From an uncultured Phocaeicola sp. (GTDB lineage Bacteria > Bacteroidota > Bacteroidia > Bacteroidales > Bacteroidaceae): a DNA stretch of 64,000 nucleotides. A program made the translations under genes and the position numbers. The notes under the pieces were generated by a model. The model did not search any database, was not told the origin of the DNA, and was given only the letters and a program-made list of their open reading frames with translations. Location of the stretch: the NCBI GenBank assembly GCA_947581855.1, contig CANPVZ010000003.1, forward strand, positions 124,001 through 188,000, given 5' to 3'. The first letter of the stretch is position 1. Every line of letters begins with the position of its first letter. Shown here one piece after another: positions 53,317 through 63,025 of the stretch.

Positions 53317-54467
53317 AATTGACGGGAAGCTAAATAGTTAATAAGCGGATTAGCATACATCATAAGAATCTTTTCACGCAAGAACGGAATATCTTTATCC
53401 GGTAAGTCAATTTTGTCTAATTGAGTGCTCAGGTAGTTTTCAAACTTCTTTTTTTCCTCCTCGGTATATTGAGAAGCAAAGCGCCGGCCACCCTTCCATA
53501 AGTCGTAAGCCACATAGTTGCCGGGATAGAGCCGATAGCCTGCATGGATACTTTTATCAATGAAGGCTGATATGTGAGTAAACAATTCTTGCTTGGGCAG
53601 ATTTCGGTCCAGAGATTCCAGCATGGGGTTAATGCAAGGGGCTATTTGAAAATGGATGCGCCCTTTATACCCGAACAATCCGGTTTGCATATTATTTAAA
53701 TCGTCCTGTGCGGTTTTCTTGAAATCGGGAATATCACGTTTCATCTGAAACTCTTTAGCCTTTAAAAAGTCGCAGGGGTCATATTCATAAGAGATGGAGA
53801 CCGGAGTGATATATAATGAACGAAGCCGGTTTATTAAATCACCTTCTCCACCCATGGCCATCATTTTCAACACACTGTCCTGTGTGCGGTCGTTCGAATC
53901 CTTGGCTCGTCCTTCTCGCTGGGCGATCCAGATGCTCTCATGTTTTTCTGCAATAGCAAAATGCATATAACGAGACATTCGGGCTGAAGATTCCAACATT
54001 TGCCGCATTGTAAGAGCGCGTTGCACAATGAATGATTTGTTTATGCGGGCCAACTTCTTGATCCATGGATAAATAAGAAGGTTGTCGCCGATAGCGATTT
54101 CTACAGTATTCATTTCATTATCTACGAGCATTATTGACAGAAAGCCCGAGTCGAGGATGATGTCACGGTGATTGGAAATAAACGTATACGACTGGTTCTT
54201 GTCGAGAATGGCAGAACAGTCCATGGTTAATCCGTCGCTGTATTTCTTGGCAAGATTCCATAAGAAATCGTAGCAGAATGTTTTTTGGAATTCCAGATTC
54301 GTTTTACATTGGCGCATTCTAGCGGCAAGAATTTCGAAAGGAATTTGGGGCATTGCGTGACTGATTACTTTTCGGAAATCCGGGTCGGCAATCAACTCCT
54401 CATAAATCTTCGGAAGTTCTTCCGGAGTATAAGGACGAATCTCGTCAAATTCAGCAGGAATGTTCAT
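53313..54467 (-). CDS. Phospholipid/glycerol acyltransferase family protein
   Basis: 384 residues. The PlsC-type H(x)4D motif is SNHRDIILDSGF, followed by FIVQRALTMRQM and WIAQREGRAKDSND, which correspond to acyltransferase motifs II-III. A long C-terminal part (VSISYEYDPCDFLKAKEFQM) follows. It probably acylates a glycerolipid or other lipid at the inner membrane; the substrate is not determinable. It starts 4 nt after ddl. Confidence 0.85.
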   Translation of the reverse strand: MNIPAEFDEIRPYTPEELPKIYEELIADPDFRKVISHAMPQIPFEILAARMRQCKTNLEFQKTFCYDFLWNLAKKYSDGLTMDCSAILDKNQSYTFISNHRDIILDSGFLSIMLVDNEMNTVEIAIGDNLLIYPWIKKLARINKSFIVQRALTMRQMLESSARMSRYMHFAIAEKHESIWIAQREGRAKDSNDRTQDSVLKMMAMGGEGDLINRLRSLYITPVSISYEYDPCDFLKAKEFQMKRDIPDFKKTAQDDLNNMQTGLFGYKGRIHFQIAPCINPMLESLDRNLPKQELFTHISAFIDKSIHAGYRLYPGNYVAYDLWKGGRRFASQYTEEEKKKFENYLSTQLDKIDLPDKDIPFLREKILMMYANPLINYLASRQL

Positions 54468-54471
54468 GGTT

Positions 54472-55446
54472 TTAAAATTTATTTTCGATAATATCGGTTA
54501 ATACATCTCTCATTTCCAGTCCGGCAGCTTTCACTTGTTGTGGAATAAAGCTGGTAGCAGTCATACCTGGAGTTGTGTTAATTTCTAACAGATTAACTTT
54601 TTCTCCTTCCGTAATGATATAATCGATACGGATGATACCCGAGCATCCCAAAATGTCATAGATGGCGGATGTAATCAATTTCACTCTTTCGGTAGTGTCT
54701 TCCGATAAACGGGCCGGTGTGATTTCCTGTACTTGGCCGTTGTACTTGGCATCATAATCAAAAAACTCATTGGAAGTAACCACCTCGGTAATAGGAAAAA
54801 CAACCTCTTTATCTTTTGTTTTGTAGCATCCGCAGGTGATTTCCGTACCTTTCATAAAGGCTTCAATCATTACTTCATCCGATTCTATGAATGCTTTTTC
54901 GATGGCCGTTTGTATCTCTTCTTGCGTTTTTACTTTGGTTACCCCGAAACTGGAACCTCCGGCGTTGGGTTTAACAAAGCATGGCAATCCTATTTTTTCC
55001 ATTACTTCTTGGTCGGAAATTTCAAATCCTTTGCGGAGAATCAGTGATTCGGAAACTCGTATGCCAAACCCTTTCAGGTATTGGTTCAGGGTAAATTTGT
55101 TGAAAGTAATTGCCGATACTAGAACATTGCAAGTGGAGTACGGGAGGCCGATTAAGTCGAAATATCCTTGTAAAATACCGTTTTCTCCAGGAGTCCCATG
55201 TATGGTAATATAGGCAAAATCGAACTTCTTTTTTTCTCCGTTATATTGAAAGCTGAAATCATTGCGGTCGACAGGGACTTTAGTACCGTCTGGAAGAACA
55301 GTTTCCCAACGGTGTCCCTCTATTTCTACAATAAATAAATCGTATTTCTCTTTATCCATAAAAGAGTAAATTCCCTGAGCACTACGGAGGGATACAGGGA
55401 GTTCGGATGAATCTCCCCCTGCAACAATAGCAATTGTACGTTTCAT
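54472..55446 (-). CDS. ddl: D-alanine--D-alanine ligase
   Basis: 324 residues, ATP-grasp fold. Visible motifs: AIVAGGDSSELPVSLRSAQ (N-terminal loop), ITIHGTPGENGILQGYFDLIGLPYS, CFVKPNAGGSSFGVTKV, RIDYIITEGEKVNLLEINTTPGMTATS. It joins two D-alanines for peptidoglycan precursors in the cytoplasm. It lies 14 nt after the pseudouridine synthase gene. Confidence 0.95.
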   Translation of the reverse strand: MKRTIAIVAGGDSSELPVSLRSAQGIYSFMDKEKYDLFIVEIEGHRWETVLPDGTKVPVDRNDFSFQYNGEKKKFDFAYITIHGTPGENGILQGYFDLIGLPYSTCNVLVSAITFNKFTLNQYLKGFGIRVSESLILRKGFEISDQEVMEKIGLPCFVKPNAGGSSFGVTKVKTQEEIQTAIEKAFIESDEVMIEAFMKGTEITCGCYKTKDKEVVFPITEVVTSNEFFDYDAKYNGQVQEITPARLSEDTTERVKLITSAIYDILGCSGIIRIDYIITEGEKVNLLEINTTPGMTATSFIPQQVKAAGLEMRDVLTDIIENKF

Positions 55447-55460
55447 TTTATTTTTTTGTT

Positions 55461-56528
55461 TTATTCTTCTCTATTACTGATATATGTTCTCCATTTATCT
55501 AAAAGCTGGATCATGTCTTCCGGTAGTTCGGAGGTGAAAAACATTTCTTGACCAGTTTGCGGATGTATGAATCCCAGCGTTTTGGCATGCAAGGCCTGAC
55601 GCGGACAAACGGTAAAGCAATTATTCACAAATTGTTTGTATTTACTGAAATGTGTCCCTTTTAGTATTTCATTTCCTCCGTATCGTTCATCGTTGAACAG
55701 AGGATGACCGATATGTTTCATGTGGACACGTATCTGGTGGGTACGCCCTGTTTCCAACACGCATTCTACAAATGTGACGTAACCTATTCGTTCCAATACA
55801 TGATAATGAGTGACGGCATGTTTGCCTATCTCCGGATCGGAAAATACGGTCATTTGCATTCTATCTTTAGGGTTTCGGGCAATGTTGCCTTCAATAGTTC
55901 CGTTATCTTGTTCTATAAGTCCCCATACGAGGGTGTTATATTTTCGTTTAGTAGTTTTATTGAAGAATTGAAGGCCTAAGTGTGTTTTTGCATCCGGGGT
56001 TTTGGCTACGACTAATAGCCCTGAAGTATCTTTGTCTATACGGTGTACAAGTCCTACCTGCGGATCATTCGGATCATAGCGAGGGTCATCTTTCAGATGC
56101 CAAGCTATAGCGTTGACCAATGTCCCGTGATAATTGCCGCATCCGGGGTGAACTACTAATCCGGCAGGCTTGTTAATAACCATTAGTTCATCGTCTTCGT
56201 ATACGATATTTAAAGGAATGTTTTCGGGGATGATATCATTTTCGTAACGTGGACGATCCATCATCACCGTCAGCACATCATGGGGCTTTATCTTATAGTT
56301 GCTTTTGACAGCTTTGCCGTTGGCCATTACAAATCCTGCATCGGCAGCTTTCTGTATGCGGTTGCGGGACGCATTGACAATTCGTTCTGATAAATATTTG
56401 TCAATACGGACAGGTGTTTGACCTTTGTCAACTACTACTCTGAAATGTTCGTAGAGTTCCGGACTTCCGGTAACAGGTTCTACGTCATCCATCGAGTCGT
56501 CTATCTCATCAAAGTATTCTTCTTCCAT
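55461..56528 (-). CDS. RluA-family 23S rRNA pseudouridine synthase
   Basis: 355 residues. An acidic N-terminal tail is followed by an S4 RNA-binding domain (RIDKYLSERIVNASRNRIQK) and a catalytic domain with the motif HRIDKDTSGLLVVAKT (catalytic Asp), NKPAGLVVHPG and ETGRTHQIRVHMKHIGHPL. It resembles RluD, which modifies helix 69 of 23S rRNA. It starts 10 nt after the PASTA gene. Confidence 0.9.
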   Translation of the reverse strand: MEEEYFDEIDDSMDDVEPVTGSPELYEHFRVVVDKGQTPVRIDKYLSERIVNASRNRIQKAADAGFVMANGKAVKSNYKIKPHDVLTVMMDRPRYENDIIPENIPLNIVYEDDELMVINKPAGLVVHPGCGNYHGTLVNAIAWHLKDDPRYDPNDPQVGLVHRIDKDTSGLLVVAKTPDAKTHLGLQFFNKTTKRKYNTLVWGLIEQDNGTIEGNIARNPKDRMQMTVFSDPEIGKHAVTHYHVLERIGYVTFVECVLETGRTHQIRVHMKHIGHPLFNDERYGGNEILKGTHFSKYKQFVNNCFTVCPRQALHAKTLGFIHPQTGQEMFFTSELPEDMIQLLDKWRTYISNREE

Positions 56529-56538
56529 CTTTATTCAG

Positions 56539-57192
56539 TTAGAACCAAGAATCATCAACTACTGCTTCCTCTTCTTCTTGTTTAGGGTTGTTAATGGAAA
56601 TTTTGTTGAGGCTATCCAGCTCGGTTTCCGGCATAAAAAATTTATCGTCTCCAACCACAAGTATGAGCGTTGCTCCGATGGGGACTTTTTCTCCGGATGT
56701 AAGTTTTCGCCCTCTGTATTTTATGCCGTATACCCAGTCTTTTTCTCCCAGTATATATTCGTTCTCACCTAAAATGAATCCAGCAGCTCCAATTTTTGCT
56801 TGTGCCTCACGTAGGGAACAGTTGTCTATTACATCGGGAATGGCTTTTTGGGGGGCGCTTTTTGAATTGATAGTTACATAAATAAGACGTTCTTTTTTTA
56901 CTCGTGAGCCGGCATTCGGATTTTGCTCTACAATGGCGCCGGATGGGTATTCGGACAAATAAGTGGAATCGATTACAACAATCTCGAGGTGCTGGTTGCG
57001 CAATAACATTTCCGCTTCGTCCAGTTGCATACCTCTCACGCTTGGAACCGATATGCCTTTTCCGTGTTGAGTATAAATATCTAATCCTTCAAACGTGGCA
57101 TATATGGCAATTACAATAAATAGGATCATGCCTAAGATATTGAGCCAAAAATATCTGTTCTTGCTAAATGAAAAGATTTTTTTTATCGTCAT
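56539..57192 (-). CDS. PASTA-domain membrane protein
   Basis: 217 residues. One N-terminal membrane helix (about 15-34, FWLNILGMILFIVIAIYATF) precedes two to three PASTA repeats: SVPSVRGMQLDEAEMLLRN, then VEQNPNAGSRVKKERLIYVTI, and AIPDVIDNCSLREAQAKIGAA. The rest is an acidic tail. PASTA domains bind peptidoglycan precursors; here no kinase is attached. It heads the operon with ddl, which fits a cell-wall role. Confidence 0.9.
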   Translation of the reverse strand: MTIKKIFSFSKNRYFWLNILGMILFIVIAIYATFEGLDIYTQHGKGISVPSVRGMQLDEAEMLLRNQHLEIVVIDSTYLSEYPSGAIVEQNPNAGSRVKKERLIYVTINSKSAPQKAIPDVIDNCSLREAQAKIGAAGFILGENEYILGEKDWVYGIKYRGRKLTSGEKVPIGATLILVVGDDKFFMPETELDSLNKISINNPKQEEEEAVVDDSWF

Positions 57193-57226
57193 AAGTCGTC
57201 AATACTAAAGGTTCGTATTCGGGCTT

Positions 57227-57234
57227 CAAAGATA
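57227..57234 (-). promoter_or_regulatory. -7 element of the PASTA-rluA-ddl operon
   Basis: CAAAGATA on the plus strand is TATCTTTG on the minus strand, 35 nt upstream of the PASTA start codon. Confidence 0.55.
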
Positions 57235-57310
57235 CGATAAAAAACAAAAGAAGTAAAGGTATCTGTATGAAAACCTTTATTTCTTTGTTTTTTCTTGTTG
57301 CTATGAGAAA

Positions 57311-57466
57311 TTATTTTCCGTTGTATTCGTCAGAAACAGTCAATTTCTTACGACCTTTTGCGCGGCGTGATGCCAATACTCTGCGTCCGTTTGCACTAGC
57401 CATTCTTTCGCGGAATCCGTGCTTGTTTTTTCTCTTTCTGTTAGAGGGTTGGAATGTTCTTTTCAT
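57311..57466 (-). CDS. rpmH: 50S ribosomal protein L34
   Basis: 51 residues on the minus strand: [51 protein letters not shown]. This is a complete bacterial L34, a small basic protein of the large ribosomal subunit. The ATG complement is at 57464-57466. A plus-strand open frame over it is only its shadow. It has its own promoter upstream. Confidence 0.97.
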   Translation of the reverse strand: MKRTFQPSNRKRKNKHGFRERMASANGRRVLASRRAKGRKKLTVSDEYNGK

Positions 57467-57511
57467 TGTATATTCTTCTTTTTATTGTTATATTTACGTC
57501 AAATCGGGCTG

Positions 57512-57542
57512 CAAAGATATAGGCTTTTTTTAAATAAAACAA
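57512..57542 (-). promoter_or_regulatory. Promoter of rpmH
   Basis: On the minus strand: TTG (57540-57542), a 20-nt spacer, TATCTTTG (57512-57519), then GCAGCCC, as at the rpsL promoter. Confidence 0.75.
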
Positions 57543-57569
57543 GAGATAAGTCATTTTTAGACAAAACTT

Positions 57570-57601
57570 TTTGTGTTTTTTGCTGAATTGGATTACTTTT
57601 G
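57570..57601 (+). promoter_or_regulatory. Promoter of efp
   Basis: TTTG (57570-57573), a 20-nt spacer and TACTTTTG (57594-57601), followed by CAGC. It lies 66 nt before the efp start. Confidence 0.75.
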
Positions 57602-57667
57602 CAGCGGGATTCATATTTGGAGAGTGAATAATAACTGAAATAATAATTAAATATAAGTGAGAAAAGT

Positions 57668-58234
57668 ATGATTAATGCTCAAGACATTAAAATCGGAACT
57701 GCTATCCGGATGGATGGCAAATTGTATTTCTGTATTGACTTCCTGCATGTAAAGCCGGGAAAAGGTAACACTTTCATGCGTACAAAATTGAAGGATGTCG
57801 TAAATGGTTATGTATTGGAACGACGTTTCAATATTGGTGAAAAGTTGGAAGATGTACGTGTGGAACGCCGTCCATATCAATTTTTATATCAAGAGGGTGA
57901 AGAGTACATCTTCATGAACCAGGAAACTTTCGATCAGGTGCCTATTGCTCACGATCAAATTACCGGAGCTGATTTCCTGGTAGAAGGAATGGTTATTGAT
58001 GTGGTATCTGATGCTTCTACTGAAACGATTCTCTATGGGGAATTGCCGGTAAAAGTTCAGTTGAAAGTCGTGTACACAGAGCCGGGCTTGAAAGGTGATA
58101 CGGCTACTAATACATTAAAACCGGCAAAAGTGGAATCAGGTGCTGAGGTGCGTGTACCTTTATTTATTAATGAAGGTGAGACGATTGAAGTTGATACTCG
58201 CGATGGTTCGTATGTTGGCCGTGTGAAAGCGTAA
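57668..58234 (+). CDS. efp: Elongation factor P
   Basis: 188 residues, the full length of EF-P. Domain I carries the tip loop HVKPGKGNTFMRTK with Lys32 at the position modified in other bacteria; domains II-III include DQITGADFLVEGMV and RVPLFINEGETIEVDTRDGSYVGRV. It relieves ribosome stalling at polyproline. It is a single-gene unit between its promoter and two terminators. Confidence 0.95.
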   Translation: MINAQDIKIGTAIRMDGKLYFCIDFLHVKPGKGNTFMRTKLKDVVNGYVLERRFNIGEKLEDVRVERRPYQFLYQEGEEYIFMNQETFDQVPIAHDQITGADFLVEGMVIDVVSDASTETILYGELPVKVQLKVVYTEPGLKGDTATNTLKPAKVESGAEVRVPLFINEGETIEVDTRDGSYVGRVKA

Positions 58235-58296
58235 TCTTAAACGATATATGTGGGAGAAAGGTACCTTGCAAAAGGAGGTGCTACCTCTTAAAGCAG

Positions 58297-58353
58297 ATTA
58301 ACGCAGATGCTTGCAGATTAACTCTATTTATTTCTGCAGGAATCTGCGTTAAT
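58297..58353 (+). terminator. First hairpin after efp
   Basis: Perfect 12-bp arms ATTAACGCAGAT (58297-58308) and ATCTGCGTTAAT (58342-58353) with a smaller inner TGCAG/CTGCA pairing. Confidence 0.6.
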
Positions 58354-58385
58354 TTGTATTTTAATAATTAGACAGTCGGAGTATA

Positions 58386-58412
58386 GGTGTCGGATTTTTA
58401 GACACCTTTTTT
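58386..58412 (+). terminator. Second, T-rich terminator after efp
   Basis: GGTGTC (58386-58391), loop, GACACC (58401-58406), followed by six T. Confidence 0.8.
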
Positions 58413-58597
58413 GTTTACAGGGGTTTTATTATATCGGTAATCCAAAAGATATAGTCAGTGTATTGTACTTATTGGAAAGAATTTGTCGTTTAACGGTTTA
58501 TTTATTTTTTTATTCGAAAGTATTTTTATGGATGTTGCGGGAACATAATGAGTCTAAAGTAAGTTCTTTTCCTCTTGTGAGTGTAAAAAACTTATTT

Positions 58598-58631
58598 TTT
58601 GTCATTATCTGAAAATTATCCTTTATATTTG
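58598..58631 (+). promoter_or_regulatory. Promoter of the GT2-radC operon
   Basis: TTTG (58598-58601), a 22-nt spacer and TATATTTG (58624-58631), 23 nt before the start codon. Confidence 0.6.
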
Positions 58632-58654
58632 TAGCATTAAGCAATGAAAAGCGC

Positions 58655-59644
58655 ATGAAATACTCTTTTATTATACCTGTTTACAACCGTCCTGATGAAG
58701 TGGCCGAACTGCTGGAAAGTATGACACGACAGACTTTTTCGGAGTTTGAAGTCATTATTGTGGAAGACGGCTCTTCTGTTCCGTGTAAGGAAGTTGTGAA
58801 TCACTTTAGGGAGAAGCTGGTGTTGCATTATTACTATAAAGAGAATTCTGGACCCGGTCAGACTCGTAATTATGGAGCGGAGCGTGCCTGTGGTGATTAT
58901 TTTATTATATTGGATTCGGATTGTATTCTTCCGAATGGTTATTTAGAAGCCGTAGACGCGGAACTTCAAGCCGATGCTGTAGATGCTTTTGGCGGTCCGG
59001 ATCGTGCTCATGAATCTTTTACGGATATACAAAAAGCAATTAATTATTCGATGACGTCTTTTTTTACTACAGGGGGAATTCGTGGCGGAAAGAAGAAAAT
59101 GGATAAATTTTATCCTCGTAGTTTTAATATGGGGGTACGGGCTGATGCTTACAAAGTTTTAGGCGGCTTTTCCCGGATGCGTTTCGGAGAAGATATTGAT
59201 TTTAGTATCCGCTTATTTAAAGGTGGTTATAGGTGCAGATTGTTTTCTGGAGCATGGGTATGGCATAAAAGACGTACTGATTGGAGAAAATTTTTCAAAC
59301 AGGTTTATAATTCTGGCATAGCTCGGATAAATTTATATAAGAAGTATCCCGAATCTTTAAAGTTGGTTCATTTGCTTCCGGCTGTGTTTACTGTAGGTGT
59401 GTTCTGTTTATTGATTTTGTCCTGTTTTTGGTTGGTAAGCTTATCTTTATTTCTGGTGTTCGTTATGATTATTTTCATAGATTCTACCCTGCAAAACCGA
59501 AATTTGAAGATTGGATTGTTTTCTGTGGTAGCAGCCTTTCTTCAGTTAATTGGATACGGAACAGGATTTTTGTATGCTTGGTGGAAGCGTTGTGTGCTAG
59601 GAAAAAATGAATTTGCGGCTTTTGAAAAGAACTTTTACAAATAA
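58655..59644 (+). CDS. Glycosyltransferase family 2 protein with C-terminal membrane segments
   Basis: 329 residues. The GT-A domain shows SFIIPVYNRPDEVAELL, VEDGSSVPCKEV, the metal-binding ILDSDCILPNGYL, FGGPDR and FGEDIDFSIRLFKGGYR. Two or three hydrophobic segments near 250-310 (VFTVGVFCLLILSCFWLVSL) anchor it in the inner membrane. It probably adds a sugar to a lipid-linked or cell-surface glycan; donor and acceptor are unknown. Its stop codon overlaps the radC start by one base. Confidence 0.9.
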   Translation: MKYSFIIPVYNRPDEVAELLESMTRQTFSEFEVIIVEDGSSVPCKEVVNHFREKLVLHYYYKENSGPGQTRNYGAERACGDYFIILDSDCILPNGYLEAVDAELQADAVDAFGGPDRAHESFTDIQKAINYSMTSFFTTGGIRGGKKKMDKFYPRSFNMGVRADAYKVLGGFSRMRFGEDIDFSIRLFKGGYRCRLFSGAWVWHKRRTDWRKFFKQVYNSGIARINLYKKYPESLKLVHLLPAVFTVGVFCLLILSCFWLVSLSLFLVFVMIIFIDSTLQNRNLKIGLFSVVAAFLQLIGYGTGFLYAWWKRCVLGKNEFAAFEKNFYK

Positions 59645-60333
59645 TGAAAGAACGGTTAAGTATAAATCAATGGGCTGAAGAAGATAGGCCGAGGGAAAAA
59701 ATGTTGTTGCATGGAGTGGCGGCGTTGTCGAATGCTGAACTATTGGCTATCTTGATAGGTTCTGGTAATGCGGAAGAATCGGCTGTGGAATTGATGCGTA
59801 AGGTTCTGAAAGATTATCATGATAACTTAAATGAACTGGGAAAATGTGGAGTAGATGAACTTTGCCATTATAAAGGGATTGGTCCGGCTAAGGCCATCAG
59901 TATTTTGGCTGCCTCGGAATTGGGAAAGCGCCGTAAAGAGGAAGATGGAAGAGAGCGTGAAGTGATACGTTGCTCCAGTGATATTTATCATTATTTTCAT
60001 CCTTTTATGTGCGACTTGCCCGTGGAGGAGTGCTGGTTGATGTTGTTGAACCGTTCTATGAAAGTGATTGAACGGATGAAGATCAGTAGTGGCGGCTTAA
60101 CCGAAACTTCGGTGGACGTCCGATGTATATTGAGGGAAGCTTTGTTAAAGAGGGCTACGGCAATGGCTTTATGTCATAATCATCCTTCCGGAAATGTAAA
60201 TCCGAGTACCGGAGATATTCATCTGACTGATTGTTTGAAGAAAAGCGCAGATGTAATGAACATCGCATTGATAGACCATGTTGTGTTAACGGATGGTTGT
60301 TATTATAGTTTTGCGGATGAAGGACGTCTTTAA
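59644..60333 (+). CDS. radC: RadC-family JAMM/MPN+ protein
   Basis: 229 residues. An N-terminal helix-hairpin-helix part (LSNAELLAILIGSGNAEESA, HYKGIGPAKAISILAASELG) is followed by the JAMM metal site HNHPSGNVNPSTGDIHLTD. It carries the historical name DNA repair protein RadC, though a repair role is not supported in general. It is coupled to the GT2 gene by a 1-base overlap. Confidence 0.93.
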   Translation: MKERLSINQWAEEDRPREKMLLHGVAALSNAELLAILIGSGNAEESAVELMRKVLKDYHDNLNELGKCGVDELCHYKGIGPAKAISILAASELGKRRKEEDGREREVIRCSSDIYHYFHPFMCDLPVEECWLMLLNRSMKVIERMKISSGGLTETSVDVRCILREALLKRATAMALCHNHPSGNVNPSTGDIHLTDCLKKSADVMNIALIDHVVLTDGCYYSFADEGRL

Positions 60334-60370
60334 ATTTTTTAGTATGTTTGCATAAAAGATTTGTAGAAAT

Positions 60371-60688
60371 ATGGAAAAAACAAAGTTTGAAATAGAAGAA
60401 GCGGTGATCGAGATGTTGAAAACGGTATATGATCCTGAAATCCCCGTGAATATATACGATTTAGGTTTGATATATAAAGTAGATGTCTTGGAAAATGGGG
60501 AAGTGGCATTAGATATGACTCTGACAGCTCCGAATTGCCCCGCTGCCGATTTTATAATGGAAGATGTGCGTCAGAAGATTGAATCGATTGATGGTGTTAA
60601 AAACGCTACGATTAATCTTATATTCGAACCGGAATGGAATAAAGACATGATGAGTGAAGAAGCGAAACTGGAATTGGGCTTTTTATAA
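60371..60688 (+). CDS. MIP18/DUF59-family metal-sulfur cluster assembly protein
   Basis: 105 residues. LKTVYDPEIPVNIYDLGLIY is the DUF59 core, and MTLTAPNCPAADF carries the conserved cysteine. Such proteins (SufT/PaaD group) help assemble iron-sulfur clusters in the cytoplasm. TATGTTTG at 60343-60350 may be an internal -7 element. It is followed 8 nt later by lpxH. Confidence 0.88.
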   Translation: MEKTKFEIEEAVIEMLKTVYDPEIPVNIYDLGLIYKVDVLENGEVALDMTLTAPNCPAADFIMEDVRQKIESIDGVKNATINLIFEPEWNKDMMSEEAKLELGFL

Positions 60689-60696
60689 TAATAGGT

Positions 60697-61458
60697 ATGA
60701 AAAACATCTATTTTTTATCGGATGCCCATTTAGGCTCTCGTGCAATAGAGCATGCTCGGACGCAAGAACGGCGTTTGGTTAATTTCTTGGATAAAATAAA
60801 AGACCAGGCTGCAGCAATTTATTTTTTAGGAGACATGTTTGATTTTTGGTATGAATTTAAACTAGTAGTTCCTAAGGGTTATACTCGTTTCTTGGGTAAA
60901 TTGTCGGAGCTGACGGACCGGGGAGTTGAAGTTCATTATTTTGTAGGAAACCATGATTTATGGTGCGGTGACTATTTGGAGCAAGAGTGTGGTGTGATTT
61001 TGCACCGTGAACCTCTCACCTGTGAGATTTATGGAAGAGAATTTTATTTGGCTCATGGGGATGGATTAGGCGATCCCGATAGGAAATTTAAAGTTTTACG
61101 TTCTGCTTTTCATAGCAAAACGTTACAAAGATTGTTTTCTTCGCTTCATCCGCGTTGGAGCATAGACTGGGGATTGACGTGGGCGAAACATAGTCGTTTA
61201 AAGCGGGAAGATGGAAAAGAGCCAGATTATATGGGGGAAGATAAAGAATATTTGGTGCTTTATACGAAAAAATATTTAAAAAATCATCCCGATATCAATT
61301 ATTTCATATACGGACACCGTCATATTGAGTTAGATTTAATGCTAAATCGTTCGTCACGTATTTTGATATTGGGAGACTGGATACGGTATTTTACCTATGC
61401 TGTATTTGATGGAGAAAATATGTTTTTAGAAAATTTTGTGGAAGGCGAATCTGTTTAA
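60697..61458 (+). CDS. lpxH: UDP-2,3-diacylglucosamine diphosphatase
   Basis: 253 residues, calcineurin-like metallophosphoesterase. Motifs in order: SDAHLG, GDMFDFW, VGNHDLW, AHGDGLGDPD and GHRHIELD. This is the LpxH family, which hydrolyses UDP-2,3-diacylglucosamine to lipid X in lipid A synthesis at the inner membrane. Only a short gap separates it from the DUF59 gene. Confidence 0.88.
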   Translation: MKNIYFLSDAHLGSRAIEHARTQERRLVNFLDKIKDQAAAIYFLGDMFDFWYEFKLVVPKGYTRFLGKLSELTDRGVEVHYFVGNHDLWCGDYLEQECGVILHREPLTCEIYGREFYLAHGDGLGDPDRKFKVLRSAFHSKTLQRLFSSLHPRWSIDWGLTWAKHSRLKREDGKEPDYMGEDKEYLVLYTKKYLKNHPDINYFIYGHRHIELDLMLNRSSRILILGDWIRYFTYAVFDGENMFLENFVEGESV

Positions 61459-61494
61459 GGAATATTTGTAGCATTTTAAATAATAGTGTGATAC

Positions 61495-61803
61495 ATGGAA
61501 GAATCAAATACAGAGAATCAGTTTCAGATAGAACTGAATGAAGATGTTGCGCAAGGAGTATACTCAAATCTTACAGTGATAACTCATTCCAGTTCGGAAG
61601 TTATACTGGATTTTGTAAGAGTGCTGCCGGGAATACCTAAGGCGGAAGTGAAGTCTCGTGTTATTTTGGCACCGGAACATGCCAAACGTCTGTTGTTGGC
61701 ATTGCAAGATAATATCAGAAAATATGAGGCTAAATTTGGAACTATACAGTTATTTAATGAGAGTTCATTACCACCGATATCTACATTAAAAGGAGAAGCT
61801 TGA
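61495..61803 (+). CDS. DUF3467 protein
   Basis: 102 residues. QIELNEDVAQGVYSNLTVITHSSSEVILDF, then LAPEHAKRLLLALQDNIRKYEAKFG, is the complete DUF3467 pattern. The function is unknown. It lies between lpxH and the rpsL promoter and probably ends the GT2-radC operon. Confidence 0.88.
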   Translation: MEESNTENQFQIELNEDVAQGVYSNLTVITHSSSEVILDFVRVLPGIPKAEVKSRVILAPEHAKRLLLALQDNIRKYEAKFGTIQLFNESSLPPISTLKGEA

Positions 61804-61883
61804 AAAAACCGGCTTAAATAACAGGACCAAGTTGAGAAGATATAAAAAAATGATAGTCAGGCAAATTTTATTTGAAAAATATA

Positions 61884-61913
61884 TTGCTAATTAAAATTCT
61901 ATTGGTAACTTTG
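61884..61913 (+). promoter_or_regulatory. Promoter of the rpsL-rpsG-fusA operon
   Basis: TTG (61884-61886), a 19-nt spacer and TAACTTTG (61906-61913), followed by CAGCCCAAAA. Nearly the same -7 and start region is found before the thioredoxin-SusCD unit (24373-24391). Confidence 0.8.
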
Positions 61914-61990
61914 CAGCCCAAAATGTATAGTTTGGATAATAGTATAGAAAATTAGTAAAACAATATATAATAATTAAAAATCAAACAAAA

Positions 61991-62395
<405 letters not shown>

Positions 62396-62514
62396 TTAAT
62401 TGTTAATTCGTTTTGGTTTGTTGGAAAGCTATAAGGGTTGAGTAAATGTTTCGGTGGAAACGTTGAAGTAAACAAGAATGCAGCCTCAAACAAAAACATT
62501 ATTTTTCAAAAAAA

Positions 62515-62991
62515 ATGAGAAAAGCAAAACCAAAAAAACGTGTGATCCTTCCGGATCCGGTCTTCAATGACCAAAAAGTATCAAAATTCGTAAATCATTT
62601 GATGTATGACGGAAAGAAAAATACATCTTATGAAATTTTCTATAATGCACTGGAAACAGTGAAGACTAAACTTCCTAATGAGGAAAAAACTCCTTTGGAA
62701 ATTTGGAAAAAAGCGTTGGATAATGTAACTCCACAGGTTGAAGTGAAATCTCGTCGTATCGGTGGTGCTACCTTCCAAGTTCCGACAGAAATTCGTCCGG
62801 ATCGCAAAGAGTCAATCTCAATGAAAAATTTGATTCTATTTGCTCGTAAACGTGGCGGTAAGTCTATGGCTGATAAATTGGCAGCAGAGATTATTGATGC
62901 TTTTAATGAGCAAGGAGGTGCTTTCAAACGTAAAGAAGATATGCATCGTATGGCTGAAGCTAACCGTGCTTTTGCTCATTTCAGATTTTAA
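62515..62991 (+). CDS. rpsG: 30S ribosomal protein S7
   Basis: 158 residues. [39 protein letters not shown] and [14 protein letters not shown] are canonical S7, the assembly-initiating protein of the 30S head. 119 nt separate it from rpsL, and fusA follows 34 nt later, as in other str operons. Confidence 0.98.
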   Translation: MRKAKPKKRVILPDPVFNDQKVSKFVNHLMYDGKKNTSYEIFYNALETVKTKLPNEEKTPLEIWKKALDNVTPQVEVKSRRIGGATFQVPTEIRPDRKESISMKNLILFARKRGGKSMADKLAAEIIDAFNEQGGAFKRKEDMHRMAEANRAFAHFRF

Positions 62992-63025
62992 TCAAGTATT
63001 AATTTAAAATTAGGTAAAGGCTAAA

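Noticed and set aside
57267..57533. Plus-strand ORF of 88 codons
   Set aside because: It is the antisense of rpmH, whose minus-strand translation is a perfect L34.
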